Positions 11,301-23,900 of a stretch of DNA of 64,000 nt are shown here, piece after piece (position 1 is the stretch's first letter; every line of letters starts with the position of its first letter). The notes beneath the pieces are model-generated. The model saw only the letters and a list, made by a program, of their open reading frames with translations. It had not been told where the DNA came from and made no database searches. Source of the stretch: Dromaius novaehollandiae (Eukaryota; Chordata; Aves; Casuariiformes; Dromaiidae). A program made the translations under genes and the position numbers. The stretch spans positions 16,822,501 to 16,886,500 of the forward strand of contig NC_088113.1 in assembly GCF_036370855.1 (NCBI RefSeq). Reading direction: 5' to 3'.

Positions 11301-12903
11301 TTTTATTTTTAAACTATTCAGCATTCATTACAGAGAGGGCCACGTTCTCAGCTGCCATAAATGAGTAAATTGCGTCAGTTTATGCCAGTAGTGATTTGAC
11401 CATGAAGGCTTGATTATTTTGTCTTGTATCCCAACTGTTCTGGCAATGGTCTCTGTCTTTAGACTGATTTTTTATTTCATATGTAACATGCACTGCAATG
11501 TACATCAAATAAGGCAAACCACAAAACAGGGTAGCAGGCAGTGTTCTCTCTGCCAGCAAATATTAACTTTACCTCATCAGTAAGTTTTCGTGCCAATTTT
11601 TGCTTCATTCATGTAGATCCAAGTTCTTGAAGACAGTAGCAAGTCCTTTGTAACTTGTTGTTCCAAAGACGTTAATCATTTTACCTGTATATGCTCTTTC
11701 TTTCTGTTTAGAATGATGAGTGTTTGCACATCATTGCACAGAGTACGAGGACCAAAGAGGAGTGTCCCAGAAAGAAAGCAAAGTGAATCTGTACTGCACA
11801 GGATCCCTCCTAGCATTAAGGGCAGCTCACAAGGTAGCTTCAGTAGGGCAAAAGATGTCCCGATGCAACATTTTTATTGCAATAAAAAAGAACAGTTGGA
11901 AAACACTCATAAAGAACATGTTGCTGAAGCTAGTCCATGCTCTTCTAAATGGCAAGAAGCATCTCTAGATGAGATGCTTCTTGATTTTGAATCGGTACGA
12001 ATTATTAAAGAAGATGCTGAAGATGATAGTGCCAGTGACCTTTCTGATTCAGAAAGGATTCCCATTCCCCCATCTCCCTGCACACCACCAGAACTCATTC
12101 TCAGAGCTGAAGAAATAGATCCAGTCTGTTTGGAGCATGTCCTTGATACAGGGTTTAAAGAATCAGAATATTATTACCCAGACTTCCTCCCACCCCCTTT
12201 CAACTCCTGGGATTTGAAGCAGCTGTCCATCTTTGTTAATGTAGAGGGTAAATCTGAATTTCGACCCAAGCCAGCAGGATTTCTTGAGAAATACATTGAT
12301 CGTCTTGTGCAGCTGGAATGGCTGCAAATGCAGACTGTACAGAATGAGAAAGGAAAGGCAGCAAAAGCCAGACCTCAGACTGCTCCCAGCTCCATCCGTC
12401 CCCTAAAAAGCCCCGGCAAAGGCAAAGCATTGCACAGCCCTTTGCCTAACAAGCAAGCAATTCCCCAAGAAAGCATTACAAAGCTCCCCACAAACTATTC
12501 AGGTCACAGGAGAGACTCATACTGTGAAGAAAACTGCCAATTACATTCACATCCAGGTCACTTGAAAGTTTCTGAGAGACTGGGATGTACACTTTCATCT
12601 GAGAGACAATCTGGTGAAGTAAGGAGTGAGTTGAGAAAGAGACCAACTGCAAAGCAACAGCTTCTCAATATGCAGCTCTCTGAGAACAGTTCTAACATTC
12701 AAGGCATTGGTAACATCAGACCCCCTAAGCACACCCCTGTATTCCATAGTGCAGCTGCTTCCATGAAAGGCTTAAAAACATATGCATGTACAAATCCAAA
12801 GAAAAATGGCAATGCTAGTAATAATGTTCCTTCCAAAAAAACAACAGGCGACAGGAAAATGAAAACAAATGGCACGAAGCAAACATCACATAGATTTAAA
12901 TGA
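8321..12903 (+). CDS. FAM217B: FAM217B, four-exon coding region
   Basis: Coding exons are inferred at 8321-8334, 9918-10026, 10132-10217 and 11712-12903. Phases agree at every junction and the sum is 466 codons plus stop (human about 383 residues). The molecular function is not established. The family signature lies in the last exon: LLDFESVRIIKEDAEDDSAS then DLSDSERIPIPPSPCTPP (about residues 159-196), then EYYYPDFLPPPFNSWDL (about 222-238), then KYIDRLVQLEWLQ (about 263-275). These match the human protein closely. The C-terminal third is basic and low in complexity and ends KTNGTKQTSHRFK, close to the human KTNGVKQNTYKLK. No signal peptide or membrane segment is seen. The two middle exons encode SGGKSHLSTKG and TSYDTQDD, corresponding to the weakly conserved human N-terminus. 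The very short first coding exon is the least certain part. Confidence 0.85.
9918..10026 (+). CDS. FAM217B: FAM217B coding exon 2
   Basis: The acceptor is TTCCTAG at 9911-9917 and the donor GTAAAC begins at 10027. The frame reads YSGGKSHLSTKGLKKQLSHV onward to NATEK, a basic Ser/Lys-rich segment like the human NSSGKRQSKSQVPHASS region. It ends on a full codon. An alternative acceptor at 9922-9923 would drop two residues. Confidence 0.65.
10132..10217 (+). CDS. FAM217B: FAM217B coding exon 3
   Basis: The acceptor CTTTCCAG ends at 10131 and the donor GTAATT begins at 10218. It encodes TSYDTQDDNQPSVFYKE and the residues that follow to IQPS. It ends with AG, which combines with the A at 11712 to give Arg ahead of MMSVCTS in the large last exon. 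Confidence 0.65.
11712..12903 (+). CDS. FAM217B: FAM217B main coding exon (last)
   Basis: The acceptor TTTCTGTTTAG ends at 11711. The exon carries 396 codons from MMSVCTSLHR to TSHRFK plus TGA and holds all the conserved family motifs. A reader using only the internal ATG at 11713 would lose the 70 residues supplied by the upstream exons. Confidence 0.92.
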
Positions 12904-14900
12904 AAAAAAATCATTAGTAAATGTTGATGCTTCTTGACTGCTAGAAAGCATTTGGCCATGTAGAAGGGTCATGTTTTCTTCATAGGAAGATCTTGAGGAA
13001 AATATGTTCTTGATGTGTTGTTCTAAATCAGCACTATTCAATTCAACATATTTGATCATAAACCAGCAAGGCCATCAGGAATCTTTTCCTTGAAGGCAAA
13101 TGTCTTCCATTGGTCTTTCCTCAAAAATATTTATGATTGCTAAATGAAGATAACACTAGCTAAATAAGCAAGTTTACAGAAATATTTAATTATAAAATTT
13201 CCTATTAGCACCACTGTAACTCTGTTGAAGTTTGTGGTGTTTCTTCTGCTTACCTTGGTGTATTTGAGAGGAGAACAAGACCTATGCTCTTTTTCTTGAG
13301 CAAATGTGCTATTTTGTGAGATGGGTTTGATAGTGGGTTTTTTTTTTCTGATGGAAAAGGGCTGAACTGTTTTTATAAAATAATGGAACAGGCCAGGCTT
13401 ACCTATGCAAAGTTACTCTCTCTAATTCTTGATAGAAGATAATGAATTGGATTTTTTTTAGATAGGAAGAAGAATGGAGAGAATGTTTTGAAATGTTTTA
13501 ATGCACAGAGCTTTCTATTAAAGAAAATTATTAGGGAATAGATAGCTTCAGTAGTGAAAGATTAAGAACACAGAATGCATATTTTTGTATCCAGAAACCT
13601 TCACTGTGTTTACAAACAGCTTTCCATCAGTTCATTTTGTAAGTCTTGATGCTTATTTTCGTTTAGACCAAATAATTAAATTCCTGGTTGTTGTTATGAA
13701 GGTCCCAGTCTTGAAAGTTCTTCTATATTTTCAGCTCATAGTGATGGCAATGCAAGTTGAAGTGCACTTTATTTTCCTTGACCGCTCTGCACCCAATTCT
13801 GCTAGTATTTGGTATGTGCTTTCTCAACTGCATGTGTATATGCTTGCTGTGAAATGACATCTTGATCTCGTCAAAATCGAGTCACAGTCTCTTACAAGCT
13901 ACATCAAGAGAGTCAATGAATACTTCACATTTTCTTCATGTTTGGGAAGCAAACTGAGTTCATTAGAGTAGTTTGACCATTTCTCAAGACAAGGTACGCA
14001 TAAAATTTACACTAATTCAGATTCTAAGGTTCCCATTTTAGTTGGATTCTTTGCTTCAGAAAGAGGAATGTGAATGTTACAGAAGTGAACTAACAGCTGA
14101 TCACCTAGGCAATATGTGCAATATGTCCTGTTCTTGGACTCTCTGTCTGTTCTTCTGCCTGTGAGTTACAAGAAATATGAAAGATAGTTGAGTGAGTACT
14201 GTGAATTCAAGCGGCAGTTTGTCTGCTACAATTTCTATTCAATTACAGCAGCTAGGGACATGATCCTATTAAAATAAAGAAGAAATGCTAGAGAATGTTT
14301 TGCACTCTTCATTTTTTAAATGAAATATTTATTGAGCAGCATTAACTTCATTCTCAGCCACCTGTCACAGTGAACTATTTATGAGAAGTGAGCTGAGGTC
14401 TGACAGACCAGACTTTTCAAGTGGATCCTTCCCATTGTGTTGTAAAATGAAAAAATAGCAAATATTAAATTATGTATATAGTTAAATTGCACTTTTATTG
14501 GTTGATCTCATCTTGGTTGTAAGATGCTTAGCTGTTTCTGTTTTTTTGTTGTGCCTACCTGATCTTCAGCTTTGTAAAATTTCAAAGCATGGATTTAATG
14601 TAATTTAAAATGTGATAATAAATGTAGTAATAAACTAGAGTATTTTACATCATAAAAAACAGTGCTCAGGAATAGTTTAAGAAATATTTTTAGTTGCTTT
14701 TTCAAGACCAAATGTGAAATTTTAAATTGATAAAGGAAAGAAATTTAATATACAGTATTATATTTACATATTCAGTGTTTGTTACATTACAGTTAAAAAC
14801 TAATTGTAGTTGCATGTACATTCTGTTCTATGCAATTAAAGTGAAGCTTAATCTGACATGCTCAATGATCAAATAAATTGGCTGTGTCAGAGGTGTGGTG
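12904..14900 (+). other. FAM217B: FAM217B 3' UTR
   Basis: AT-rich sequence after the stop codon with no further coding signal. Poly(A) signals AATAAA occur at 14273-14278, 14617-14622, 14629-14634 and 14872-14877. The last is followed by a GT-rich stretch (GGCTGTGTCAGAGGTGTGG) and is the best candidate for the main 3' end. Confidence 0.5.
14872..14877 (+). terminator. FAM217B: Likely FAM217B poly(A) signal
   Basis: AATAAA is followed within about 10-30 nt by GT-rich DNA typical of a cleavage-stimulation element. Earlier AATAAA copies at 14617 and 14629 may be used as alternatives. Confidence 0.45.
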
Positions 14901-17900
14901 ACACTAAAGAGGACGACATTCAGTTACCAGCAACTGCAGAGCAGTAGCACGTGCTTCTGTTCACTTGTTTCAGACTCATCATGTAGGTCAGCTTTTTTGG
15001 ATCAAAGGGTCCTGCATCCAATGCTTGAATTTCAAGATTTGCCCAACTCTTGCAAGCTTTCATTACGCAAGTTTTCCTGGTTCAGTAGTGGAAGTTTGAA
15101 CTGTTGTTGCTAATAAGCACAATTATTAGTGCCCTATTTTGGTGCACTATTACAAGCAAAAGCAAAGTGAACAGGATCCAGTCCATAATCAACACGGCAA
15201 GTTTTTCTAAACAAATTTAGTAGAAGTAGTAATTAATTAGCATGTTGTTATATCATTGAATATTAGTGTATACTGAATTTTCTTCTGAAAATTTGCTCCA
15301 TATTGGCGTTTCCCTAAGTTACAAGGAAAGCCTGCAGATGCACATTTTGCATGGTCAGTTCTTAAAAAATAAGTAGTGTTTCAGACTGCCTTGAACAGAG
15401 CAAAGGTGATTGGCACTGAGAGGTTTTTCTCACAAATCTATGGGATTGGAAAGTTTTATTTTGTACTGCTTGTGGTCTGAAGGACATGAATCTGTTCTTG
15501 GGGACTGAAAAGTTAAGTAGGCAAAGATGTTGATGCTACTTAAATAAATCTGAACAGTTGTTAAACATCGAGCTCTGATCTGGTAAGTTTGTCTTGCCTG
15601 GTAATCACACCAGTCTAATTTCTGTTCATTGACGATTTGGTACTTCTTACACAGTCCCCTCTATTTCTATACGGAAATACAAAGTCTATGTTAGCCTTAA
15701 TAAACAGCTCTTGCAATAAGCAGGCTCACAAGGGTTGGATTTTATCCTGCAGCGCTTTTGGTTCTATTCTAAGTTGTCCATGTCCTGGGTTTATAGATGA
15801 AAAGAGTTCCTTTTATGATGAGGACTAAGGTTAACTTTTCCTTCATTTTGTATTCATGGATGTTGTCTTTAAAAACACCTTTGAATATAGCAGAAAAGTT
15901 TATTACATCAAGTACATTCTGTTTGGAATTAAAATACTTCCACAGGACAATGTTTGTGTGGTTATTTATATTTTTCCTCACTGTACTTAACAATATGATG
16001 ATACATTCTTGTGTGTCTAACCCTAACATTCACGGTATTTTTGAAGAACAATTTTCCTGTGATTTGAGATATTTAATTGGTGCAGTTCTCTTTTCTAGGT
16101 AATTTAAAGGTTTAATGTTCTGTAGTACTGCCTACAGCGCTAATACACTCAGGTTGCCTTTTAAACAAAATAGCTACATTTTACTTCAGTTACACTAGTA
16201 TAAACTTTGAATAACTGTTTTCAGTGAAATTACCCTGTTACAAAGATGCAACAAAACAGAATTTTGCTCCCAAATATATACACACCATTTTCCTTACTAA
16301 TGCTATACCCTATTATTAATGCTTAACACTAAGAATTTTAAAACAATAGAGTTCTTCCCTTTACATGTTTCTTTTCTCTCTGTTGCCTGTATCGTCTGCA
16401 GTGAAATACTGTGGTCACTTAGAGGGTTGTTCCCCACCTTGTGGTAGCTTTCAGTTAAAGACTGATGTTTATGCACAACGTCTCCCGATCCTCGTTTTGT
16501 AAGAACTCAAGCTTTTGCAGTTATTCACTGAGAAGTTATGCTCCAAAGAGGGAGCATTTGTGTGAGTGATATTTAACATCCTGGGAAAGGGGGCTTCGAG
16601 TGTGATGTAGAATCATCTTCCTCATGTGGCAGAGACTTGCAAGGAAGACTCAAATCAGTCCCCACCGCTGGTTCACTCTCCTAAATCATGGGTGTCCACC
16701 TCTTCAGGCTGGTAAAGCGGATTGTGTTTTTCTTTCCAAATGAGAGACTATGTTAGCTGGTAAGAATTCAGCAGTAGTGGGGTGACACCGCTTCTGGAGG
16801 AGCCAAAAGGCTCAGTATTCTTTGCGAGTAAGACAGGAGGCCTCAGCTCCTGTGAGTTTAGAGCAAATGGGTTGCCACAGCTTATTGGGAGCTCTCGTCC
16901 CCCACCACTGCCTCTCCCAAGATGTTGTGACCATAGCTCCCAGCCCTACTATTAGCCCGGGTGCTAACTATGCCTCTGCTGCTTCCCACTGACCTGTGCC
17001 CAGCGTGGTGGCACAGGGGCAATAATGTTGCACACGATGATGATGTTTATATTCTGGGACTAGACTATTTGACTTCAGACTTCTTAATTATGCTTTAATC
17101 TCGTCCTTGCAGGCTCCCTTTCTGTGCATCATTTAGTGTTGTTTGAGGCAATTTATATCTTGCATTTGCTGTTTAAAGAATCTTGTTATGAGATAAAGAA
17201 TATTTTGATGGGAGTTTTTTCGGTCATTAAAATTCTACAGCACAGAACTGCCTATGGTGTAATTTTCTGGCCTGCTTTGCAAAAGTATTGAGCCTTTGTT
17301 GCTCCCATTGGCATTAGCGGGTTTTCTTGCAGAAAATAATTAAACACACCACCCTGTCCAGAAAGAATGGAATGCTGTTAAGTGATAATTGGGTAGCTCA
17401 GCTTTTGATGTTTGGTAATCATGTGTTCTTATTTATTCTAAGTTTCTCTCTTTTTTTATTTTCCCCTAGTAATTTCATTGGAAAGTCATCTTGTAAGTCA
17501 AAAGTTACTATTTACTCCATTAATAAAGTGAGATACTGCATTTTTATTACTTGTATTTTTTGGATCATCCACAAGATGGCACCTGTGAATTTTTCTTTCA
17601 AAAAAATTATGTTACAGCAGCCTAGGAAGCTCAGCTCCAGGGTACCTCAGCTCTAGCCCTGCTGACAGCCAAGCTCGCTAGTTAAAAGCTATATGATTAT
17701 TTCTATTGCACATGGCAGTTACTTCTGTAATTGCTGTTTTAAGGCATCATAATACATGAAAATACACACAGACATACTTCATCATATCGAGACTCTCTCT
17801 CCCGCCTCTCCCCCTCTCGCCATCTTTCCTTCTCTCCCCCTCTCTCTCCAGAGAGAGATTTTAAAAAAAGTAATTAATGCATTTCACATTCTCTGTTATA

Positions 17901-18690
17901 ATCTCCAGGATACTTAGATCCCGATCCAATGAAGACAGCAGAGACGTGGGTAAATGCTTGCAGCACTGGGGTATTCACCACTTTCTCATGTTGCTTAGAT
18001 GGACAAATGCATTTTACTTAATTTCAAACATGGCTGTTCATATATTCAGCTCAGACTAATCAAGGGGAAACAGGGAGTGAGATTCGAACAGAAAAAATGG
18101 CATTCTTATTTCTGAAAAATCCCTTGGCTTTCCTATTCTGAAACACTGTCCCATAATTTTTAAATTAAACATTACAGAACTCCTTTGTGAGGTATCACAC
18201 AAGAATTTGACAATCAGAATAAAAGAGGTGATACAGCTTTTCCAGGGAAAATGTAACCAACAACCCATAATAGGCTTTTTCAAATGTGATATTAATCAAC
18301 TCAGTCACTTCAGAGAAATTGCACTAAGTATGATGAAGCTTAAGGCTATAGATTTTACTTATCAGTTCCCTTCTCAGTTTACTTAGATAGGTATCAGTTT
18401 GCCCTGGACCGAAAAGGAGCCACTCTCCCCTGTTTGAACCTCTGGGGTGGAAATTGCTAAATTATCTACGTTCCATAATGGCCGTGTCCTTTGTCTTTGT
18501 GCTCATGCTGTACTGGGTATCCAGCTTTAGATGTTCATATAGAAGAAGGGCTGCAGAAGAGAAGTTCCCGATCCATATCCGTAAACCCCCCTTGGTTAGC
18601 AGCCACTGATAGTTAATGGCCCAGCTCCCATGCTGTATCTCTGAATTTCATTCACATGTTCTAAATTATTGATTCCATTTATTTCAATGT
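14901..18690. other. Intergenic sequence between FAM217B and CDH26 (left part)
   Basis: No supported gene. It contains a CT-rich low-complexity tract at about 17788-17852, ending in a small TCTCTC/GAGAGA inverted repeat. A moderately GC-rich patch lies at about 16400-17040. Short open stretches here show no family resemblance. Confidence 0.5.
17788..17860. repeat. CT-rich low-complexity tract
   Basis: The plus strand is almost pure pyrimidine, with CTCTCTCTCC and CCCCCTCTCG-like runs, and ends in GAGAGAGA. It is a simple repeat with no sign of a gene. Confidence 0.75.
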
Positions 18691-18693
18691 ATT

Positions 18694-19110
18694 CACAGAA
18701 TCACAGAAGATACTCTGCAGGGAGCTTTTGAGATCAACTCACCTGTTCACTTGAAGGCAGAATGTGGATAAACCATCTCTGGCAACTGTTTGGCCAGTTA
18801 TTAAGAACTTCTAGCAGCGGGGAATTTCTCCAGTGTTTCACTAATCTTACTATTTGAGGTTTTCCTGATGTCTAACCTTCATATCCTATACTATTTAAGC
18901 CTGTTACTTCTTATCCTGTTAAAAGTGAATCAGTGAAGATTTCCTTCCTTCCTTCTTTTCTCCTCCCCACTCACTTTTATTCAAAATATTGTGGCCTATT
19001 TGACATCACCTAGTGGTAGCTTTTCTTCACAGTTCTTCCGCTAGTCTTCCTTTCACAACTTCCGCATCCCCAAATAAATTATTTTCCAGTTCTAAAAAAT
19101 AATAAACCTT
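18694..19110 (-). mobile_element. Degenerate CR1 LINE 3' fragment
   Basis: The sequence begins GAATCACAGAAGATACTCTG and continues with recognisable reverse-complement CR1 blocks. These include AACCATCTCTGGCAACTGTT, a CCAGTGTTTCACTA block, TTTCCTGATGTCTAACCTTC and TTATCCTGTT, and later TTATTTTCCAGTTCTAAA. These correspond to the conserved 3' end of CR1 elements in inverted orientation. It is heavily diverged, so the insertion is old and inactive. CR1 is the dominant LINE of birds and other sauropsids. Confidence 0.75.
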
Positions 19111-20379
19111 GTGCCCAGTAAGAGCCATACAGAAGGAATAAGGGAAACTCTGTAATAAATTGTTTTCATAGAAACAAGGACATTCTCCACTTTCTCTTTG
19201 TGACGCAAAATCTTCTTTTTACACAATGTTACAAAACTTAATTTTAAATTTCCTAATTCTCTCTGGTTTTTTTTGTTTAATAACAGCTCACAAGTTGTGC
19301 ATAAACTTCTGCTTCAGGTATGCAAGTTCATACTTGCTTAATAGGTTGCACAGAATAGTCTACTATTTAAGTAACCTTTTCAGAACTTGTTCCAAAGTCT
19401 TAAGTAATATAATAGTAACTGTCATGGTTATGACAGATAAGAATTGTTCAGGGTACTGCATATATCAGAAGTATTTGTAATAGTGTGTCACCATTAAATA
19501 TGAAGTAATATGTTTGTATTTTTCTAAATAACTGCAGTTACCAGGAAATCACATTTCCAAATAACTCTTTCATGGAAGCCGCCTGTTTTATTATAGCTGT
19601 ATAATGGCCATAAAAGTGCAGTAATGACACATTTGATTTGAGCGATACTGGAGGTGCCAATTACAAAGCAACTGGGGAAGAAAAAAATAAAAACACCAAA
19701 GGGGAGTTGAGCTTTCCTTTGAGTCATTTCCGTATTACAGAATAGAGTTTCATTTTGTTCCTGTTCTGTCTGCTGGGCAGAAATATCTGCTTTTCTCTGG
19801 AGCAGCTCTAATGCCTGTGGAACCATAGGTAACTATAGAGTAAAAACAGAAATAGTGAAAGAGCGATAGTGAGGAACAGTGAAAATAGATTTTGCTGTAA
19901 TAAGCAACACAATTGTACACAATTCCTAGGAACAACTCAAATGAGAGCATCCAAAATCCTACCCTGTGCCCTCTGGACTGGCACATGGAAGAAATGAATT
20001 GTCCGAAAGGTTCCCCTCGTCAGCCGGGCAGAACGGGAGCGCAGCGTACGTCAGCGCACTCTGTTCTCACCTCTGTGTTTCAGATGGCTTTGCGGGGAAT
20101 TCACTGTATCCTGCCAAGGAGAACAGCGGGGCTGAGGGCATCTCTAACTAACTGAGGCCTGTTCTGCATCAAAGAGGCGTTGGTAGTAGAGGACATACAT
20201 TGCTGTAGCTTTTGTGAAGGGGCCAGACACAGCTCCCGTGTATGAAACACAGTTTGGTGTTGCCTAACCTGTTTGAAATAGGGGAACCCAGACTGGCAGG
20301 ACCCCCATGGATACCGGCACAGTCAATATACCCTGCGAATCGCCAGCGGGGTAGCCAGCCTGTGCCCCAGCACCAAGGT
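19111..20379. other. Intergenic sequence upstream of the CDH26 promoter
   Basis: AT-rich up to about 19.9 kb, then gradually GC-richer towards the CDH26 first exon. No supported gene or repeat is seen beyond short homopolymer runs. Confidence 0.45.
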
Positions 20380-20960
20380 AAAACCATCATCAAGGCAGAC
20401 AAGAGGGGAGCGGGGACTGCTGAACGCTGCCTGCGCGCTGCTGCCGCGGGCCAGGCCTGCGATGCACCGAGGAGCCGAGGAGGAGGTGCCCTGCGGAGCA
20501 GGTGGCCCTGGCACGGCCCCAGTCCCTCCTCCCGTGGCTCCGCGCTGCTCGCGGGCGGGCGGACGCTGGGGTGCGGCCGGGCCCTCCCTGGGCTCCGCGG
20601 CCTCAGGGCACCCACTCGGCTCCGCACCCGGCTCTGCTCCGGACTCTGCGCCCCATGGAGCAACTCGCTGCGCTGCTTCTCCTGGCGGTAGGTGCGGGCG
20701 CGGGGGCGCGGCGCTTTGCTCCCCATGGGGACAAGGCCTCCAGGCGCCAGGCGGGCTACAGGTCCCGAGCCCCGAGGGCGCAGTCTGCCCCGGAGCGCAG
20801 CGCCCTGGGGAGAGGGCAGCTGCTCTGCTCCCAAACGCTGTGCTCAGGCCTCGCGTCAGGGGTTTCCAGGACTGGTGGTGGAATGGCCCCCATGGAGCCG
20901 GGGCCTGTGGCTCCTGGTAAGGACCCCGGGGCATTCGCACGCGGCAGAGCGCGCTGGGGC
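20380..20960 (+). promoter_or_regulatory. CDH26: CpG-rich promoter region of CDH26
   Basis: A local GC- and CpG-rich block in otherwise AT-rich DNA surrounds the signal-peptide exon of CDH26. Several frames are open on both strands here, but this is a consequence of composition; only the frame starting at 20655 has a signal-peptide sequence and a matching donor. The start of transcription cannot be fixed from sequence. Confidence 0.55.
20655..20687 (+). CDS. CDH26: CDH26 exon 1 (signal peptide)
   Basis: It encodes [11 protein letters not shown] and is followed by the donor GTAGGT. It is the first ATG in its open frame, lies in the CpG-rich block, and gives the hydrophobic run expected of a signal peptide. 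It ends on a full codon, compatible with the next exon. Confidence 0.7.
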
Positions 20961-23900
20961 CCCGTGCTGTCTCTGCTGGGTCTGTGATCCCCCACAGTAA
21001 CTCAGCAGCATTTCCATGAGCGTTTCTGTGCGGTTCATGGGTCTGAAGTGGGTTGTTCCTTACTAGCGGTGGCCGGAATGGATATGGCAACAGCTGCAGC
21101 TGTCACTGTGCTGGTGATGCACACAAGGAGCGTAGAAGCCATAAAATACATGACTAAAGCTTTCAGTATACTTAAGAGTGTTTATACAGACATGGGGAGT
21201 GTGTGTGTGTGTGTGTGGAGTGTCCAGCACAGACAAGGGTTAACAAAGTCCAGGAGAGGTGAACCTGGAGCCAAGCTAACGCATGCTACCGCTGGAGTGC
21301 CAGGTCAAAGCCCTGCTTGCTGTTTGTACCCCACAGAGGCCCAGGTCACGCAGCAGCTTTGCAGACTAGCTCCAGCGCATTACTCCTGCGCGCCCATTGC
21401 TTGGGGTGTGAAGTTAATAACCGTGGCAATTCCATCAGCATTTCGTTTCTTCAGAAACAGATCAGGAAATAGAGGCCTGACCTTTGCCCAGTCTTGGTGG
21501 GAACAGCTCTGCTCCCTTCTTTAAACGACACTGGAGATATTTGGCAGAACTGGTTAGCAAAAAGCAAGTGTTTACACAAACATGAGAATGAGGATAAAGG
21601 TGTACAAGCTATCTCTGAGCTAATGCCAATAGTGTAATTTGAGTACTTTCACACTGTGGTGGAAGGAAGATTTTAAGTAAAAAGCAGTGTTTGAAGCTTG
21701 TGCAGGAAGCTTCTGCTTATAAAAGGACAAATCCTGCTAATTAGGGTGGAGTCCCATTCTCAACAACATATTTTACTCAAGTCTGGATTACAGACTTTGG
21801 TCCAGTTTGGGACACAGAATAACATGACAAAGTTTCTGAGAACCTGAAATACTCTCCGGACTTCTTAATTTTTTCAGCAGAAAGTTTATGTCCTGTCAAT
21901 ACAAATTGTAAAGGCAGGGAGAGACACAGGGGAGTATTTTAGTATTTCAAGTATCAGGAGTTGGTTTGAGAAGAAGCCATAGAGATAACACTCTGGAGAG
22001 CCAGAGGCAGCATTTGCATGTTTCTGGGACTGGCATCAGCTAACCAAAGAGATCAGTATCCAAGGTCTCATGCCAATTCACTTGCAATGGGAAGGATGAT
22101 ATCGCTGGAATTTCTATAATTTTCTAGCATTAACTACAATTTAATACAGAGGTGTAAGAACTGAATTGATACATATCTGAGAAGCCAAGTTCCTCCTATG
22201 CGACATTCATACCAATGTTTTCTAGCTAACCACACTTCTCACAAAGGACTTCTCTTTTGTAAGGTTACTGCTGCCAACAGTTTTTCTCATGAAGCTGAAA
22301 ATTTCCATTTAAGACAAGCTATCCAAAAGAAGAGTATCCAGGTTTGTAGTCAGTGTTATTTAGTAACAAATACACAACCATTAGTACATAAACTACGACA
22401 CTAAATGCACTTCTTTATCCAATAGTGGCTAGATTCTTACCAATTGGATGGGCTACGTCCTCTGCGGCGTACAAAAAGGACATGGGTTATCACCACCATC
22501 GTTGTTCAAGAGGAGGAAAAAGGACCATTCCCAAAATATGCTGGACAGGTACAAACAAGCTTTTAGTACAAGCTCTTCTTGAACCTCTGTATCGTATTTA
22601 CCACCAATTCTGCAACAAAATATCAAGGGTAGGAGAGAGCAAGAATGTCACTGTATCAGACATTTTTTAAAAACTTATTTTGATCAAAATTGTCCTATTT
22701 AAACAGAATTGGGTGTAATCGTGTAGTGGGCAGGGGAGATTGCTCCTTTCCTTGGGAAGCTGTTGGCACACTCGGGAGAAAGGAGACTATGGTGTGGGAG
22801 AGGTGAGAGAGTCACTGCACACAGCTGTGAGCCTGCATTGTGTGCAGAGGGAGCAAAGAGTGTAGTGGGCTGCCAGCTGTGCCTCAGAGGGGATGGCACG
22901 GCCTTCCTGCGGACAGAGAAGACTGGGAGGAATGTGTTGCAACCCAGAAAGCTGCTGGGCTGGCTGACCGTAAGCCTGTAAGCAAGGTCCCATCTCCAAA
23001 GATGGAGTGGACAGGAAGAGAATTGGTCTAAAGTCTTTTACTTCTGTTCTGTTTTCCCTACTCACACTGAATTCTGCTCCTTCTCTTTTCAAAAGCTGTT
23101 TAATAACAAATCATTTAATGAATCAGTACGATATTTAATCAGTGGACCTGGGGTAGACGAATATCCAGAGATTGGATTGTTTTCTATAGAGGATGATGCA
23201 AACGGACATGTGTATGTACATCGTGCCATTGACAGAGAAAAGACCCCATCTTTTCAGGTAAACATGCTTTAAAAGAATACATTTGGCAAATATTTATTGC
23301 CTTCTCATGGCGAAATGCTTCACAGGAATGAGACATGCCAGCAAGAATCCGAAGGGTGTACTTTTTGACCTCCTTTTCTTTTTCTGAATCTCTAAATAAA
23401 TGCAATGGTGATTGTCTCAGCAGAAACCAATAGGTAACTTCTGCATCACTATCAATTCTGTAACTTTTGTGGCGAGTTTAGAGTTCCAGAAATATCAGCA
23501 CAATTTTGTTTCTGTTGTGTTTTTCATATGACCTAGACCACAGCCTAAAAATGAAAAAAAAAATGTCCTGAAGTTCAAAATAGGTTGCAGTTGCAGTGGC
23601 CAAAATGCTGGAGTTGTAAACCTAAAAACTGCTATCAAGAGAACAGCACTATGTGGAAGCAAAAGGTTATGTGACAAAAGAAATAGCTAATACTGAAGGA
23701 GCTGCAAAGAAAGATTACAATGACTTTACAGAAGAGTAAACATATGCTTGTCCTTAAAAAGCAGAAAAGCAGTCATAAGTAGTAAGTGTAATGAATGAAA
23801 TGCAGTAATGAGTGCATGAATGAAATATGGGAGTGTGGGTTTGTTTTCTTCCTGCAAAAAGTCTTCAACTGTCCTCTCCTTATGCCTATTCTATGATATG

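Noticed and set aside
20169-21090. Overlapping long open frames on both strands around the CDH26 first exon
   Set aside because: Several frames are open at once in GC-rich DNA. Only the short [11 protein letters not shown] segment with its donor fits the neighbouring cadherin exons.
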